Assembly (NCBI RefSeq): GCF_038007965.1
Contig: NZ_JBBOYD010000001.1
Coordinates: 1,528,501-1,592,500 of the forward strand
Length of the DNA: 64,000 bases
Direction: 5' to 3'
Origin: Niallia sp. FSL W8-0635
GTDB lineage: Bacteria; Bacillota; Bacilli; Bacillales; Cytobacillaceae
Within the stretch, counting starts at the first letter, position 1, and the number at the start of each line of letters is the position of its first letter. The notes under the pieces were generated by a model. The model saw nothing but the letters and a program-made list of their open reading frames with translations, was not told where the DNA came from and did not search any database. Shown here piece by piece: positions 30,989-40,521 of the stretch. The position numbers and the translations under genes were made by a program.

Positions 30989-32290
30989 TTGAGAAATAAA
31001 ATGGGCATTATTTCAGATGATTTAACAGGCGCTAATGATTCAGGTGTTCAGCTGGCGATGAAAGATTTGTCAACTACTGTAGTGTTTGATGTTAAAAATT
31101 CGTCTGAAAACGCAGATTCTGATGTTCTTATATTAGATACGGATAGCAGAGCAAAAAACGAAGAAGAAGCATATCAGTCGGTAGTAGAGGCGGCTACATT
31201 TCTAAAAAGAAGAGGGTATCAACATATATATAAGAAGGTTGATTCCACGCTAAGAGGGAACATAGAAGCTGAACTTACAGCGATAGAAGCTGTTTATGAG
31301 CCAGAGGTCATTGTTATTGCTCCAGCCTATCCCAAAATGGGACGTCAAACCATCAATGGGCATCATTTTGTAGGCGGTGTCATCATAACAGAAACTGAAT
31401 TTTCAAACGATCCGAAGACACCAGTGGAAGAATCCTATTTACCAAAGCTCTTAAATCCAACAGATAATAGGAAAATTAAACTATTAAATAAGGAAATTTG
31501 GAATAAATCTAAGGAAGAGATAGATAGCATCATACGCTCTTCGATAGAGGAAGGTAATAAATGGTTTGTTTGTGATGCGGAAACAGAAGAGGATCTTTTC
31601 CATATCGCAGAACTGTTTGTAAGGATAAATAAATCAATCGTATGGGCAGGATCAGCTGGACTAATTGAGTATTTGCCAGAAATATTAAACCTAAATTCTG
31701 CTTCTGTAAAAGATACAGAAGAAATGGAAATTAATCATACACTTATTGTTTCAGGAAGTTTATCTCAAGTAACCAAAAAGCAACTATGCAAGGTTAAGAG
31801 TTTATCAAACTCCTATTTTCTGAAAATTAATCCTGTTGATTTAGTTAATCAAATATATAGATTGGATGAGCTTGCGAATAAAGTTGAGCAACATAAGGGC
31901 TGTAAACATTTTGTGCTTTATGTGGAAGCTGATGATACTAGCAGAACGAGTGCGGTAGAAGCTGGTAAGAAGTTTGGTTTAAGTAAAACTGATGTAAGTG
32001 AGGCAATATCGAACGGTTTGGGGTTTATTGCAAACCATTTATTAAAGGCTTTTCCTACTATCAAAGGTTTAGTGTTAACAGGTGGAGATACAGCCAAGGC
32101 AGTATGTCGAGCACTAGGTGTTACGGAAATGGAATTGTATTTGGAGATTGAGGCAGGACTTCCCTTTGGTAAATTTAGAACAGAGATTAATAGTTATTGG
32201 GCGGTTACTAAGGCTGGTGGATTTGGGGCAGAAGAATCATTAATAAAAGCATTAGAATTTTTGATTAACAAAAGAAGGGTGATAGTATGA
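30989..32290 (+). CDS. Four-carbon acid sugar kinase (DUF1537 family, DtnK/OtnK-like)
   Basis: The start is placed at the TTG at 30989, ten bases after AAGGA; a GTG at 30980 is too close to that site. This gives 433 residues. The N-terminal domain begins MGIISDDLTGANDSGVQLA, the typical DUF1537 opening, with YKKVDSTLRGNIEAEL following near 75-90. The C-terminal nucleotide-binding domain includes HTLIVSGSLSQVT and GLVLTGGDTAKAVC, then AGLPFGKF. Members phosphorylate D-threonate, D-erythronate or related acids with ATP at C4. It overlaps pdxA2 by 4 bases; together they would make dihydroxyacetone phosphate. Reaction well grounded, exact substrate open. Confidence 0.85.
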   Translation: MRNKMGIISDDLTGANDSGVQLAMKDLSTTVVFDVKNSSENADSDVLILDTDSRAKNEEEAYQSVVEAATFLKRRGYQHIYKKVDSTLRGNIEAELTAIEAVYEPEVIVIAPAYPKMGRQTINGHHFVGGVIITETEFSNDPKTPVEESYLPKLLNPTDNRKIKLLNKEIWNKSKEEIDSIIRSSIEEGNKWFVCDAETEEDLFHIAELFVRINKSIVWAGSAGLIEYLPEILNLNSASVKDTEEMEINHTLIVSGSLSQVTKKQLCKVKSLSNSYFLKINPVDLVNQIYRLDELANKVEQHKGCKHFVLYVEADDTSRTSAVEAGKKFGLSKTDVSEAISNGLGFIANHLLKAFPTIKGLVLTGGDTAKAVCRALGVTEMELYLEIEAGLPFGKFRTEINSYWAVTKAGGFGAEESLIKALEFLINKRRVIV

Positions 32291-33291
32291 GTAAATTAAA
32301 ACCAATAGTAGGTATAACAATGGGAGATGCAGCAGGTGTTGGTCCAGAGATTATTCTAAAGAGTCTCGGTAAAGAGGAAATGTATGATATTAGCCGACCT
32401 TTAGTAATTGGTGATAGTAAAATTTTAGAAAGAGCAAAACAGTTTGTAAATAGCGAGTTGATAATAAAGAATATATCTGTAGAAGACATTGCAGAAGTAT
32501 CTTATCATTATGGTACAGTTTATTGTTTAAATCTAAATTTATTGGATGAAACGCTTCCTATTGGTACAGTATCTCCAGAAGCAGGGAATGCAGCATTTCA
32601 ATATCTTGCTAAAGCAATTGAGCTTGCAAAAGAAGAGAAAATTCACGCCATTTGCACGGCACCTTTAAATAAAGAGGCATTGCATAAAGGTGGACATAAA
32701 TATCCAGGTCATACAGAAATTTTAGCTGATCTTACTGGAACACAAGATTTTTCTATGATGCTTTCTGCACCTAACCTAAAAGTTATTCATGTAACAACAC
32801 ATGTTGGAATTATTGATGCAGTAAAAATGATAAATCCAGAACGTGTTTATCATGTTATTAAACTTGCATATGATACGTTGCAAAAAGCAGGAATTGAAAA
32901 CCCTAAAATTGCAGTATGTGGTATAAATCCGCATGCTGGTGAAAATGGACTATTTGGTTATGGAGAAGAAGAAGAGAAAGTAATCCCTGGTGTAGAGAAG
33001 GCACAAAGTGAGGGCATAGAAGCAGTTGGCCCACTTCCAGCAGATACATTATTTTTCCGAGCAGTTCGCGGAGATTTTGATATTGTTGTAGCAATGTATC
33101 ATGACCAAGGACATGGTCCAGTGAAAGTATTGGGATTAGACGCAGGAGTAAATATTACGGTTGGTTTGCCAATTATTCGAACAAGTGTGGACCACGGGAC
33201 AGCATTTGACATTGCAGGTAAGGGGATTGCGGATGAAAAAAGCTTAATGGAAGCAATGCGTCAGGCGGTTGAATTAGCTCCTAAAATATGA
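32287..33291 (+). CDS. pdxA2: 4-phospho-D-threonate/erythronate dehydrogenase, PdxA2-like
   Basis: The 334-residue protein is of the PdxA family: GITMGDAAGVGPEIILKSL at the N-terminus, TAPLNKEALHKGGHKYPGHTE with the metal and substrate histidine, HVTTHV, and MYHDQGHGPVKVLG with the second metal histidine, then RTSVDHGTAFDIAG. In vitamin B6 synthesis PdxA oxidises 4-phospho-hydroxy-threonine, but members coded next to a DUF1537 kinase (PdxA2) oxidise and decarboxylate 4-phospho-D-threonate or erythronate to dihydroxyacetone phosphate, with NAD+. Its ATGA overlap with the kinase supports that role. Bacilli make B6 by the PdxST route, which also argues against a biosynthetic role. Confidence 0.88.
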   Translation: MSKLKPIVGITMGDAAGVGPEIILKSLGKEEMYDISRPLVIGDSKILERAKQFVNSELIIKNISVEDIAEVSYHYGTVYCLNLNLLDETLPIGTVSPEAGNAAFQYLAKAIELAKEEKIHAICTAPLNKEALHKGGHKYPGHTEILADLTGTQDFSMMLSAPNLKVIHVTTHVGIIDAVKMINPERVYHVIKLAYDTLQKAGIENPKIAVCGINPHAGENGLFGYGEEEEKVIPGVEKAQSEGIEAVGPLPADTLFFRAVRGDFDIVVAMYHDQGHGPVKVLGLDAGVNITVGLPIIRTSVDHGTAFDIAGKGIADEKSLMEAMRQAVELAPKI

Positions 33292-33360
33292 TTAAAGGAG
33301 TCTATTTATTCTGGTAAAGAAGATGTAGATAGTCAAGTTTCTTTGAGATAAATAAATTTG

Positions 33361-33391
33361 GCCTCACACTCTAATGAGTGGAGGCTTTTTC
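33361..33391. terminator. Bidirectional terminator with stop codon in the loop
   Basis: GCCTC-A-CACTC and GAGTG-GAGGC arms with one bulge, followed by T residues. The stop codon of the minus-strand response regulator (33371-33373) overlaps the loop. Confidence 0.75.
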
Positions 33392-34993
33392 TTTACGTCG
33401 ATATTCAAAAGGAGTATAGTTTGTCTCTTTTTTAAACAGTTTAGTAAAGTAAGAGTAATTCCCATAACCAACTTTATCGGAGATGATATGAACTGGCAAG
33501 GTTGTTTGAATGAGTAACGTCTTAGCGAGTTCTACTCTTTTTTTAATGATATAGTTGACAAGAGAGAGGCCCTTTTCTTTCTTGAAAATTCTTGCAATAT
33601 AATCTGGACTTAAGTACACAATTTTTGCAATGCTATCTCTTGTGATATTTTCATGATAATGTGCATCAATATAATCGCAAATGGTATTTACAACAGATTT
33701 CTGTGAATGAATAAAGTCTAAATAATGGAGTGAAGTATCTGCTAAATAGGTAATATAAATCATCATATCATCAATGGAACGTAATGATTGAGTCTGTAGT
33801 AGGTTATTCGTATTTCCATCAAATAATTTGTGAGCGAGCACTTCCTGCTTTTTTAAATGAGTAAATAATAATTGAGTGATGTCTAATCGGAAATTGTGTA
33901 ATACATTAAGGTTGAGATTATTGGTATCTTTTAAGTGAATTAAATATTGTTCACATTTATTTAGAAACCTTTGTTTATTACCGTTTTGAAGATGTTTTTC
34001 CCAAATGTCCAAATTAGGTTCTGTATACGGATTTGTTTTCTTTTCATAAGATTGAAAAAACTGAACTGTGTTTCTAAAATCAATCATATCCTCGCTTTTT
34101 TGTTGTAGTTGTTTTACTGCTTTGTGAAGTTTTTCCAAAGGTGTAGAAAAACAAAAACTAAAGCGAGTATCTATTAACAAATCATTTCGCAGAGTCTGGA
34201 TTAAGTTCTGGCATAATGAAATGAATGACTGATAATCGAAATGCTCCTTGGAATTTTTTATAAGAAGTACATATTTTTCTTTATTAATATCTAATCCAAC
34301 AATACTTTCCAAAGAAAAAGGGGTTTCCTTAAAGGATTCTTCTAAATGGACGTTTAATTTTAAGACCAAGTTTTCATCTATTTCTAAAATAGGAGGTATT
34401 TCCTCTTTTAACGAAATCTTATATGGAAATATGTTTAATAGAATTGGCAAAAAGCAGTCATCTGGGGAATAACTTAAATGATTTTTTAGTAATTGTTCTT
34501 CCAGTTCTGCTTTAAGCCATTTTGGATTACTTAAATAGGAACTCCAAAAATGATCCACTAGTTTTTGTTTATTTTGTTGCCAATACTGGCCAACTTGGAT
34601 AGCTTCTTCGCTTTGCTGCTTTATTTTTATTTTTTTTATCGCTTTCAAAATACTAAACTCTAATTTATCGATTTCTATTGGCTTTAAATAGTATTCAAAG
34701 CTCTGAAGTTCAATGGCCTTTTGGGCATAATGAAAATCAGCAAAATTTGTTAAAAAAATTGTTTGTATCGAATATCCTTCTTGTCGGACCCATGCTAATA
34801 ATTCAAGACCGCTACCGTATGGCATTTCTATATCTGAAATAAGCAAGTGGATGTTCTCATTAATAAAGATATTCTTTGCTTGGCGAATATTATGAGCAGT
34901 ATAAACTTGTTCAATCCCTAGAGTTCCCCAGTTAACTTTTTCCTTCAGTAACTTAACGAGAAATCGATCATCATCTACTATTAAGACATTCAT
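33371..34993 (-). CDS. AraC-type response regulator, YesN-like
   Basis: The 540-residue protein begins with a receiver domain (1-120): VDDD at 6-9 and the phospho-acceptor D54 in LLISDIEMP, with LTNF and YYLKPIE later (K-P). A long helical linker (about 130-430) leads to a C-terminal AraC helix-turn-helix pair (about 435-535) containing NITRDSIAKIVYLSPDYIARIFKKEKG and DKVGYGNYSYFTKLFKKETNYTPFEYRR. Such regulators partner YesM-type kinases and switch on carbohydrate-uptake genes. It starts three bases after the kinase stop codon and should control the divergent ABC importer. Sure of family. Confidence 0.9.
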   Translation of the reverse strand: MNVLIVDDDRFLVKLLKEKVNWGTLGIEQVYTAHNIRQAKNIFINENIHLLISDIEMPYGSGLELLAWVRQEGYSIQTIFLTNFADFHYAQKAIELQSFEYYLKPIEIDKLEFSILKAIKKIKIKQQSEEAIQVGQYWQQNKQKLVDHFWSSYLSNPKWLKAELEEQLLKNHLSYSPDDCFLPILLNIFPYKISLKEEIPPILEIDENLVLKLNVHLEESFKETPFSLESIVGLDINKEKYVLLIKNSKEHFDYQSFISLCQNLIQTLRNDLLIDTRFSFCFSTPLEKLHKAVKQLQQKSEDMIDFRNTVQFFQSYEKKTNPYTEPNLDIWEKHLQNGNKQRFLNKCEQYLIHLKDTNNLNLNVLHNFRLDITQLLFTHLKKQEVLAHKLFDGNTNNLLQTQSLRSIDDMMIYITYLADTSLHYLDFIHSQKSVVNTICDYIDAHYHENITRDSIAKIVYLSPDYIARIFKKEKGLSLVNYIIKKRVELAKTLLIQTTLPVHIISDKVGYGNYSYFTKLFKKETNYTPFEYRRKEKASTH

Positions 34994-34996
34994 TTT

Positions 34997-36703
34997 TTAT
35001 TCCTCCAGTAATTGTTTTGGTATAACTAATTGAACAAAAGCTCCATCATTTATTCCATTTGAAAAGGATATAGAAAAGCTATTTCCATAAAACATTTGAA
35101 GTCTTTGGATGACATTATTTATTCCGATTTGTTTTCCATTAACTTCTGATAGGGGTAGTTGATTTTGAAGTTTGTTCAGTATATCTAATGGATAACCAGG
35201 CCCATTATCTTTTATGGTAATGTTTAATTTTTGTTCGTCTTTTGCAGGGGTAATACTTAGTGAAATGACTAGAGTTTCCTCATAATTTATATCAGAAAAT
35301 CCATACTTGATACTATTTTCAATAAAAGTTTGCAGAATCAACGGAGGTATTTGCATCTCCTCAATGTTTAGTTGAATGGATGTTTCATAATGAAAAGTCG
35401 GACCATGTAATAATTGTTGAATAGAAAGATAATCGCTAATGTGATCAAGCTCTTTTTTTAACGAAACAAGGTAATGATTTGTTTGAAAAAGGTATCGAAA
35501 GTAACGGGATGTCGCAATAGACATTTTCTTGATTTCGGCAAACATATGCAGTTCTGCCATACTATGAATACTTGATAAACAATTGATATAGAAATGTGGT
35601 TTAATCTGTAATCGTAAAAAATCCATCTCTATTCTTTTCTTTTCCAGCTCTTGCTCATAAATATTAATTTTTAATTTTTTTATTTCTTGCATTAGGTTCT
35701 TGAATTGTGTATTAGCCTGCTCTAGTTCGATAATGCTGTTGCTTTCAAAATTAATCGTATCGTTACTATTGTTTAGCTCAGATAGATTTTTAGAAAACTT
35801 TTGAATAGGAAAGATTAAACGATTTTTTATATAGAGAAAAATAAAAAATAAGATAATGCTAATAACGATAGTTGCAAGAATTAAGAGGACTTGTGTGATA
35901 ACTACATGTTTAAAGGCACCGAAATGATCTACGTTTATTTGTAAGCTAAACGGCAGTAGTATATTCTTTTCTTCAAATAGTAACTTGCTTGTAAAAAAGG
36001 GAGAGGATGCCGCTTCATCTTTTGCCATTTGTTGATCAGTTGTTATTATCGTTTTTCCCTCTTGTTTCATGACGATGGAACCATTACTCCCTAAGTTAAA
36101 GCCATTTAACGGTTTTAATAGATCTTCTGCAGACACTAAACAAACGAAAATTCGATTATCATAGCTTAATAGATGATAAAAATAAAAAGTTTCGTTTATT
36201 TTTATCGTTTTCCATGTACTAAATATTTCATATGTATGTAGCGCATCATTTTTAGAGAAAAAGTAATTCTTTGCTTGTAGATAATCTTGATAAGGTAGTT
36301 CTATAGGTGAAGCGTTAGAAAAAAACGATTCTTTTTTGAGACCAAGAAAGAACTGAAACTCTTTTCCAATCGAGTATTGAAAGTCATTTACTCTTGTTCG
36401 AAAATTACTTAAATTTTGTGGGAAAACGTCCATATCCATATTCTCTTCCATTTCTTCAATTATTGGTTCGTGTACTACTGTCCAAATCATAAAGTGGTCT
36501 ATCGCGTTTAAATTGGAGCGAACATTTTCTATATAAAATTTGACGGAATTCGTAATGGTATCAATGCTTTGTTTCCTTGTAATAGAGATTGTTAACATAC
36601 TAATAAACATGTTTATTAGTAAGATAATTACCATAATGATTAAAAGTACTTTTAAATAGTAATTTATAGAGCGGGATGGGTTCTTATCAATGGAACGTAT
36701 CAT
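34997..36703 (-). CDS. Sensor histidine kinase, YesM-like
   Basis: The 568-residue protein has a first membrane helix near 17-38, an extracellular sensor domain (about 40-265), a second helix near 270-292 followed by a HAMP-like linker, and a coiled stretch rich in E and K. The histidine motif is LQIKPHFYINCLSSIH, as in the HPK8/LytS-YesM group. The N box FIENSIKYGF and the G box DNGPGYP form the ATPase domain. It would sense an external sugar signal and phosphorylate the YesN-like regulator. The gene starts on the minus strand opposite the sugar importer. Confidence 0.9.
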   Translation of the reverse strand: MIRSIDKNPSRSINYYLKVLLIIMVIILLINMFISMLTISITRKQSIDTITNSVKFYIENVRSNLNAIDHFMIWTVVHEPIIEEMEENMDMDVFPQNLSNFRTRVNDFQYSIGKEFQFFLGLKKESFFSNASPIELPYQDYLQAKNYFFSKNDALHTYEIFSTWKTIKINETFYFYHLLSYDNRIFVCLVSAEDLLKPLNGFNLGSNGSIVMKQEGKTIITTDQQMAKDEAASSPFFTSKLLFEEKNILLPFSLQINVDHFGAFKHVVITQVLLILATIVISIILFFIFLYIKNRLIFPIQKFSKNLSELNNSNDTINFESNSIIELEQANTQFKNLMQEIKKLKINIYEQELEKKRIEMDFLRLQIKPHFYINCLSSIHSMAELHMFAEIKKMSIATSRYFRYLFQTNHYLVSLKKELDHISDYLSIQQLLHGPTFHYETSIQLNIEEMQIPPLILQTFIENSIKYGFSDINYEETLVISLSITPAKDEQKLNITIKDNGPGYPLDILNKLQNQLPLSEVNGKQIGINNVIQRLQMFYGNSFSISFSNGINDGAFVQLVIPKQLLEE

Positions 36704-36755
36704 TTACTCATCTCCAATGCTTATTTTCATTATATAAACGTAATACACTTTTTCT

Positions 36756-36809
36756 AGCAATATTCCGTTTTGAAAAAGGAAAATAACTGAAATACAACGG
36801 AATACTGCT
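36756..36809. promoter_or_regulatory. Long inverted repeat in the divergent region
   Basis: AGCAATATTCCGTT (36756-36769) and AACGGAATACTGCT (36796-36809) pair with one mismatch. The half-site centres are 40 bases apart, near four helical turns. A likely site for the YesN-like regulator. Confidence 0.5.
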
Positions 36810-36891
36810 ATTTCTTAGTGTGGAATAGAGAAATAAGAAGAAAATCTGTCCTAATTAGTATTATTTCAGGTCGGATTAGCTCTATTTTTAT

Positions 36892-36911
36892 TGAATGCGC
36901 TTTCATATAAT
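36892..36911 (+). promoter_or_regulatory. cre box adjoining the -10 of the sugar importer operon
   Basis: TGAATGCGCTTTCA (36892-36905) differs from the cre consensus at one base and abuts TATAAT (36906-36911), which has no strong -35. CcpA repression plus activation by the response regulator is expected. Confidence 0.6.
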
Positions 36912-36940
36912 GATTATAACAAATAAAGGAGGTGGTAGAG

Positions 36941-37903
36941 TTGAAAAGTACGATTGCTGTGGAAAAAAACACGCAAATCACACCTGATTTTCCAAATAAG
37001 AGAAATTATTTAAAGCGGATGAAAAAAAGTCTTCCATTATATGTATTACTTCTGCCCACTCTCATTCTATTAATTTGTTTTACGTATATCCCTATGTATG
37101 GAATTATCATGGCGTTCAAGGATTATTCTCCTGCACTCGGGATTTGGAATAGCCCGTGGGTAGGAATGAAGCATTTTATACAGTACTTTCATTCCTATCA
37201 ATTTGGTTTAACGCTAAAAAACACATTATATATTAGTTTGTATAGTCTTTTTGTAGGGTTTCCACTTCCGATTGCATTAGCTATTCTCTGTAACCAAATG
37301 CGGATTGGAATGTTTAAAAAGTTCTTTCAAGTTACCACTTACTTGCCTCATTTTATTTCAACGATGGTAATGTGTGGTATGATATTAATTTTTCTATCAC
37401 CGAGCACTGGGCTTATAGCCAATATTTTATCTATATTTGGGATGGAAATGCCGAATCTTCTATCTAAACCGACACTTTTCAGTAGTGTATATGTATGGAG
37501 TGATGTATGGCAGCATTTAGGATGGGATAGTATTATTTTTCTGGCAGCATTGTCAGCTATTGATCCTACCTATTACGAGGCGGCAACGATGGATGGTGCA
37601 AGCCGCCTACAGAAAATTATCCATATAGACTTACCACTAATTATGCCTACGGCTATGATTTTATTAATCTTGCGTGCTGGAAGTCTTTTAAGTGTAGGCT
37701 TTGAAAAAGTTTTATTATTACAAAATCCATTGAATTTAACTGGAAGTGAGGTTATTTCAACCTATGTTTATAAGGTAGGGATGCAAAACTTTCAATATAG
37801 CTTATCAACTGCGATTGGTTTATTTAACACGATAGTAAATGTTATCATTTTACTTCTTGTAAATTGGCTATCCAAGAAACTAACAAAAACAAGTTTATTA
37901 TAG
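36941..37903 (+). CDS. Sugar ABC transporter permease, LplB-like
   Basis: The TTG at 36941 lies eight bases after AGGAGG, so it is preferred to the GTG at 36932, which overlaps that site. The 320-residue product has six membrane helices and the binding-protein-dependent permease loop EAATMDGASRLQKIIHIDLPLIMP near residue 215, which contacts the ATPase. It belongs to the LplB/TogM-like group of CUT1 permeases for oligosaccharides. Its partner permease and lipoprotein follow. No ATPase gene is present in the cluster, so a shared ATPase such as MsmX is probably used. Substrate unknown, likely a plant or host oligosaccharide. Confidence 0.88.
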   Translation: MKSTIAVEKNTQITPDFPNKRNYLKRMKKSLPLYVLLLPTLILLICFTYIPMYGIIMAFKDYSPALGIWNSPWVGMKHFIQYFHSYQFGLTLKNTLYISLYSLFVGFPLPIALAILCNQMRIGMFKKFFQVTTYLPHFISTMVMCGMILIFLSPSTGLIANILSIFGMEMPNLLSKPTLFSSVYVWSDVWQHLGWDSIIFLAALSAIDPTYYEAATMDGASRLQKIIHIDLPLIMPTAMILLILRAGSLLSVGFEKVLLLQNPLNLTGSEVISTYVYKVGMQNFQYSLSTAIGLFNTIVNVIILLLVNWLSKKLTKTSLL

Positions 37904-37919
37904 GAAGGAGGCCTCAGTC

Positions 37920-38840
37920 TTGGAAGGAACACTTATTCAAAAATTTAATAAAAAATCACAAAAGAAAAAAAGTTGGAATGATCGCTTGTTTGACATTGCT
38001 GTCTATACGACTGCTATTTTAATGATTTTAATGATTGTGTATCCTTTATGGTTTATTATTATCGCTTCCTTTAGTAATCCAACAGATGTTACAAATGGAA
38101 ACGTATGGTTTTGGCCAAAAGAGTGGAAGGTAGATGGCTATATTGAATTATTTAAGCAGGAAATTATTTGGAGATCTTATTTGAATACAATTATTTACAC
38201 GGTTGTGGGGACGATTATCGCTTTAATCGTTAATATTCCTGCAGGATATGCTTTATCAAGGGCTGATTTATTCGGGAAAAAGTGGCTATCTATTTTTATA
38301 CTTATTCCTATGTTTGTAAGTGGAGGATTGGTACCAACTTATCTAGTTATAAAAGGATTTGGGTTACTTGATACCTTTTGGGTAATGGTATTACCTTTTG
38401 CTGTGTCCTCTTTTAATATAATCATCGCTAGAACTTTTTTTAAAAATAGTATACCGGATACGTTGTGGGAGGCAGCGCAAATTGATGGATGTGGAACAAT
38501 CAGATATTTTTTAACGATAGTATTGCCATTATCAAAAGCTATTTTAGCTGTAATTGGTTTGTGGACTGCCGTTGGTATTTGGAATTCATGGTTTAATGCA
38601 CTGATTTATATTTCCAATGAAGACTTGCAGCCGCTTCAATTAGTTTTGAGAAGGATTCTAATTTCCAATGAATCTTTGCTTGGTACTGCATCTGGGGAAC
38701 TGGCATCAGAATTAAGAAGATTATCCGAAATGATGAAGTATGCAGCGATAGTTGTATCAACTGCACCTATTATGTGTTTATATCCATTTTTGCAAAAATA
38801 TTTTAATCAAGGTGTCATGGTTGGTTCTATAAAAGAGTAA
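37920..38840 (+). CDS. Sugar ABC transporter permease, YtcP/LplC-like
   Basis: The TTG start at 37920 follows AGGAAGGAGG by eight bases. The 306-residue protein has six membrane helices, with FGKKWLSIFILIPMFVSGGLVPTYLVIKGFGLLDTFWVM in the middle and the EAA loop LWEAAQIDGCGTIRYFLTIVLPLSKA. The C-terminus ends QKYFNQGVMVGSIKE, the usual end of LplC/YtcP permeases. It forms the channel with the preceding LplB-like protein. Seventeen bases separate it from the solute-binding lipoprotein gene. Family very sure, sugar unknown. Confidence 0.9.
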   Translation: MEGTLIQKFNKKSQKKKSWNDRLFDIAVYTTAILMILMIVYPLWFIIIASFSNPTDVTNGNVWFWPKEWKVDGYIELFKQEIIWRSYLNTIIYTVVGTIIALIVNIPAGYALSRADLFGKKWLSIFILIPMFVSGGLVPTYLVIKGFGLLDTFWVMVLPFAVSSFNIIIARTFFKNSIPDTLWEAAQIDGCGTIRYFLTIVLPLSKAILAVIGLWTAVGIWNSWFNALIYISNEDLQPLQLVLRRILISNESLLGTASGELASELRRLSEMMKYAAIVVSTAPIMCLYPFLQKYFNQGVMVGSIKE

Positions 38841-38857
38841 TAGAAAGGGGAATAGCA

Positions 38858-40399
38858 ATGATAAAGAGAAGCTGGAAAGGGTTACTAAGTGTTGTTTTAG
38901 CAAGTAGTTTAATTGTTGGCTGTAGCAATGCTAACATGAGCACCAAAGAAAAGGAAGATGGGGAATATCGAATTGCAACCGTTCGTTGGGCAGACTGGGG
39001 CGATGATTTTCTTAAAGGCTTTGTAGAAGACACAGAAAAAGAAGCTGGAATTAAAGTCGATTGGGACATCTATTTAAATTCCGAATGGGGAGATAAGAAA
39101 TCAGTACTGATGGCAGGTGGAGATTTACCAGATGCATTTTGGGGATCGTTAGCTTTAAGTGATGGGGATATTGCCCAAAACCAAAGTCTTTTCATTCCAT
39201 TAGAGGATTTAATTGCAGAAAATATGCCGAATCTAATGGCGGCATTTGAGACAGAGCCATCATTACGAGCTCTAGTTACCTCTCCTGATGGCCATATTTA
39301 TAGCTTGCCTAAGAAATTGCCTTTAAGACCGTTAACAGGAAATCAGCTATTTATTAATCAAAAATGGTTAGATAATTTAGGCTTGGAAATGCCAGATACG
39401 TATGAAGATTTTTATAATGTTCTAAAAGCATTTAAGGAAAAGGATGCAAATGGAAATGGAGATTTAAATGATGAAATTCCTTATGGAGGGAATATTTATG
39501 GGTTTATATTGCCATTTGGCGTAACGAAAGGAAATGATAAAGCTGGTCTAATGACTTTAAAGGATGGAAAGCCTTCTTACATTCCTACACAGGAAGAATA
39601 TAAAGAGGGAATTGCATGGATGAATAAAGCGTACAAGGATGGCTTAATCGATCAAGAATTGTTTACACAGGATGATTCTATGGCAGAAGCAAAACGTAAA
39701 GATGAAAACGGTTCATTAGTAGGAGTCGCTTTTGGATGGACAGCAGATGCTGTATTTGGTCCAAATGCCAAGGAATATGTTCCATTGGCGCCGCTTAAAG
39801 GTCCTGATGGAGAAAGATACGTAATTTCTGATACGGAAACCTATTCGAGAAATGAACTACTTATTACGACTCAAGCCAAGGATCCAGCAAAATTATTACA
39901 ATGGGCAGATAAATTTTATACAGAGGATGCTAGTATTCAAACTTTTTATGGATCATTTGGCATTGGGGTAGAGAAAAATGATGATGGAACGTATCAAGTA
40001 TTGAATGCACCTGAAGGAGAATCAGCAGATATTTTTGCTTGGACTAATTCATTCCGTGATTTTGGCCCTAAATATATTGAAGATGGATTTAATGAAAAGG
40101 TAACTTTGCCAACTGATAGTGGGGATGGATTAAAGCTAGAACTTGATAAAAAAATAAGTGAATATGCAAGAGAGCAATTTCCAACAGTAAGCTTTACAGC
40201 AGATGAAATGCAACGTTTAAATACGTTGAATGTAGACTTAACTTCCTATGTGAATTCCATGCAATCTAAATGGGTTGTAGAAGGTGGAGTAGAAAAAGAA
40301 TGGGATGATTATATAAGTCAACTAGAAAAAATGGGTTACGGTGAGTTTATGGAAATCCAAAATACTGCATTTAACAGATATCAGGAATCATTAAAGTAG
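38858..40399 (+). CDS. Sugar-binding lipoprotein of ABC importer, LplA-like
   Basis: The 513-residue protein starts with a lipoprotein signal (residues 1-22, charged MIKRSWK, then a hydrophobic stretch ending LIVGC with Cys22). The mature domain is a large cluster-C type binding protein: DLPDAFWG, the LEDLIAENMPNLMAAFETEP region, DGHIYSLPKKLP, and WLDNLGLEMPDTYEDFYNVLKAFKEKDANGNGDLNDEIP, which contains a calcium-binding-like DANGNGDLND loop. It would catch an oligosaccharide outside the membrane and deliver it to the two permeases. Forms one operon with them. Family sure. Confidence 0.92.
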   Translation: MIKRSWKGLLSVVLASSLIVGCSNANMSTKEKEDGEYRIATVRWADWGDDFLKGFVEDTEKEAGIKVDWDIYLNSEWGDKKSVLMAGGDLPDAFWGSLALSDGDIAQNQSLFIPLEDLIAENMPNLMAAFETEPSLRALVTSPDGHIYSLPKKLPLRPLTGNQLFINQKWLDNLGLEMPDTYEDFYNVLKAFKEKDANGNGDLNDEIPYGGNIYGFILPFGVTKGNDKAGLMTLKDGKPSYIPTQEEYKEGIAWMNKAYKDGLIDQELFTQDDSMAEAKRKDENGSLVGVAFGWTADAVFGPNAKEYVPLAPLKGPDGERYVISDTETYSRNELLITTQAKDPAKLLQWADKFYTEDASIQTFYGSFGIGVEKNDDGTYQVLNAPEGESADIFAWTNSFRDFGPKYIEDGFNEKVTLPTDSGDGLKLELDKKISEYAREQFPTVSFTADEMQRLNTLNVDLTSYVNSMQSKWVVEGGVEKEWDDYISQLEKMGYGEFMEIQNTAFNRYQESLK

Positions 40400-40521
40400 A
40401 AAGTACGAAGTGCAGCAGTCAGAATTAAACTTTTATTTCTGACTGTTGTTTCTTTATAAACGACTACTTGATTATCTAATAGGAAGTGAATTATTTATTG
40501 TTGAAAAGGCAGGTGAATGAA

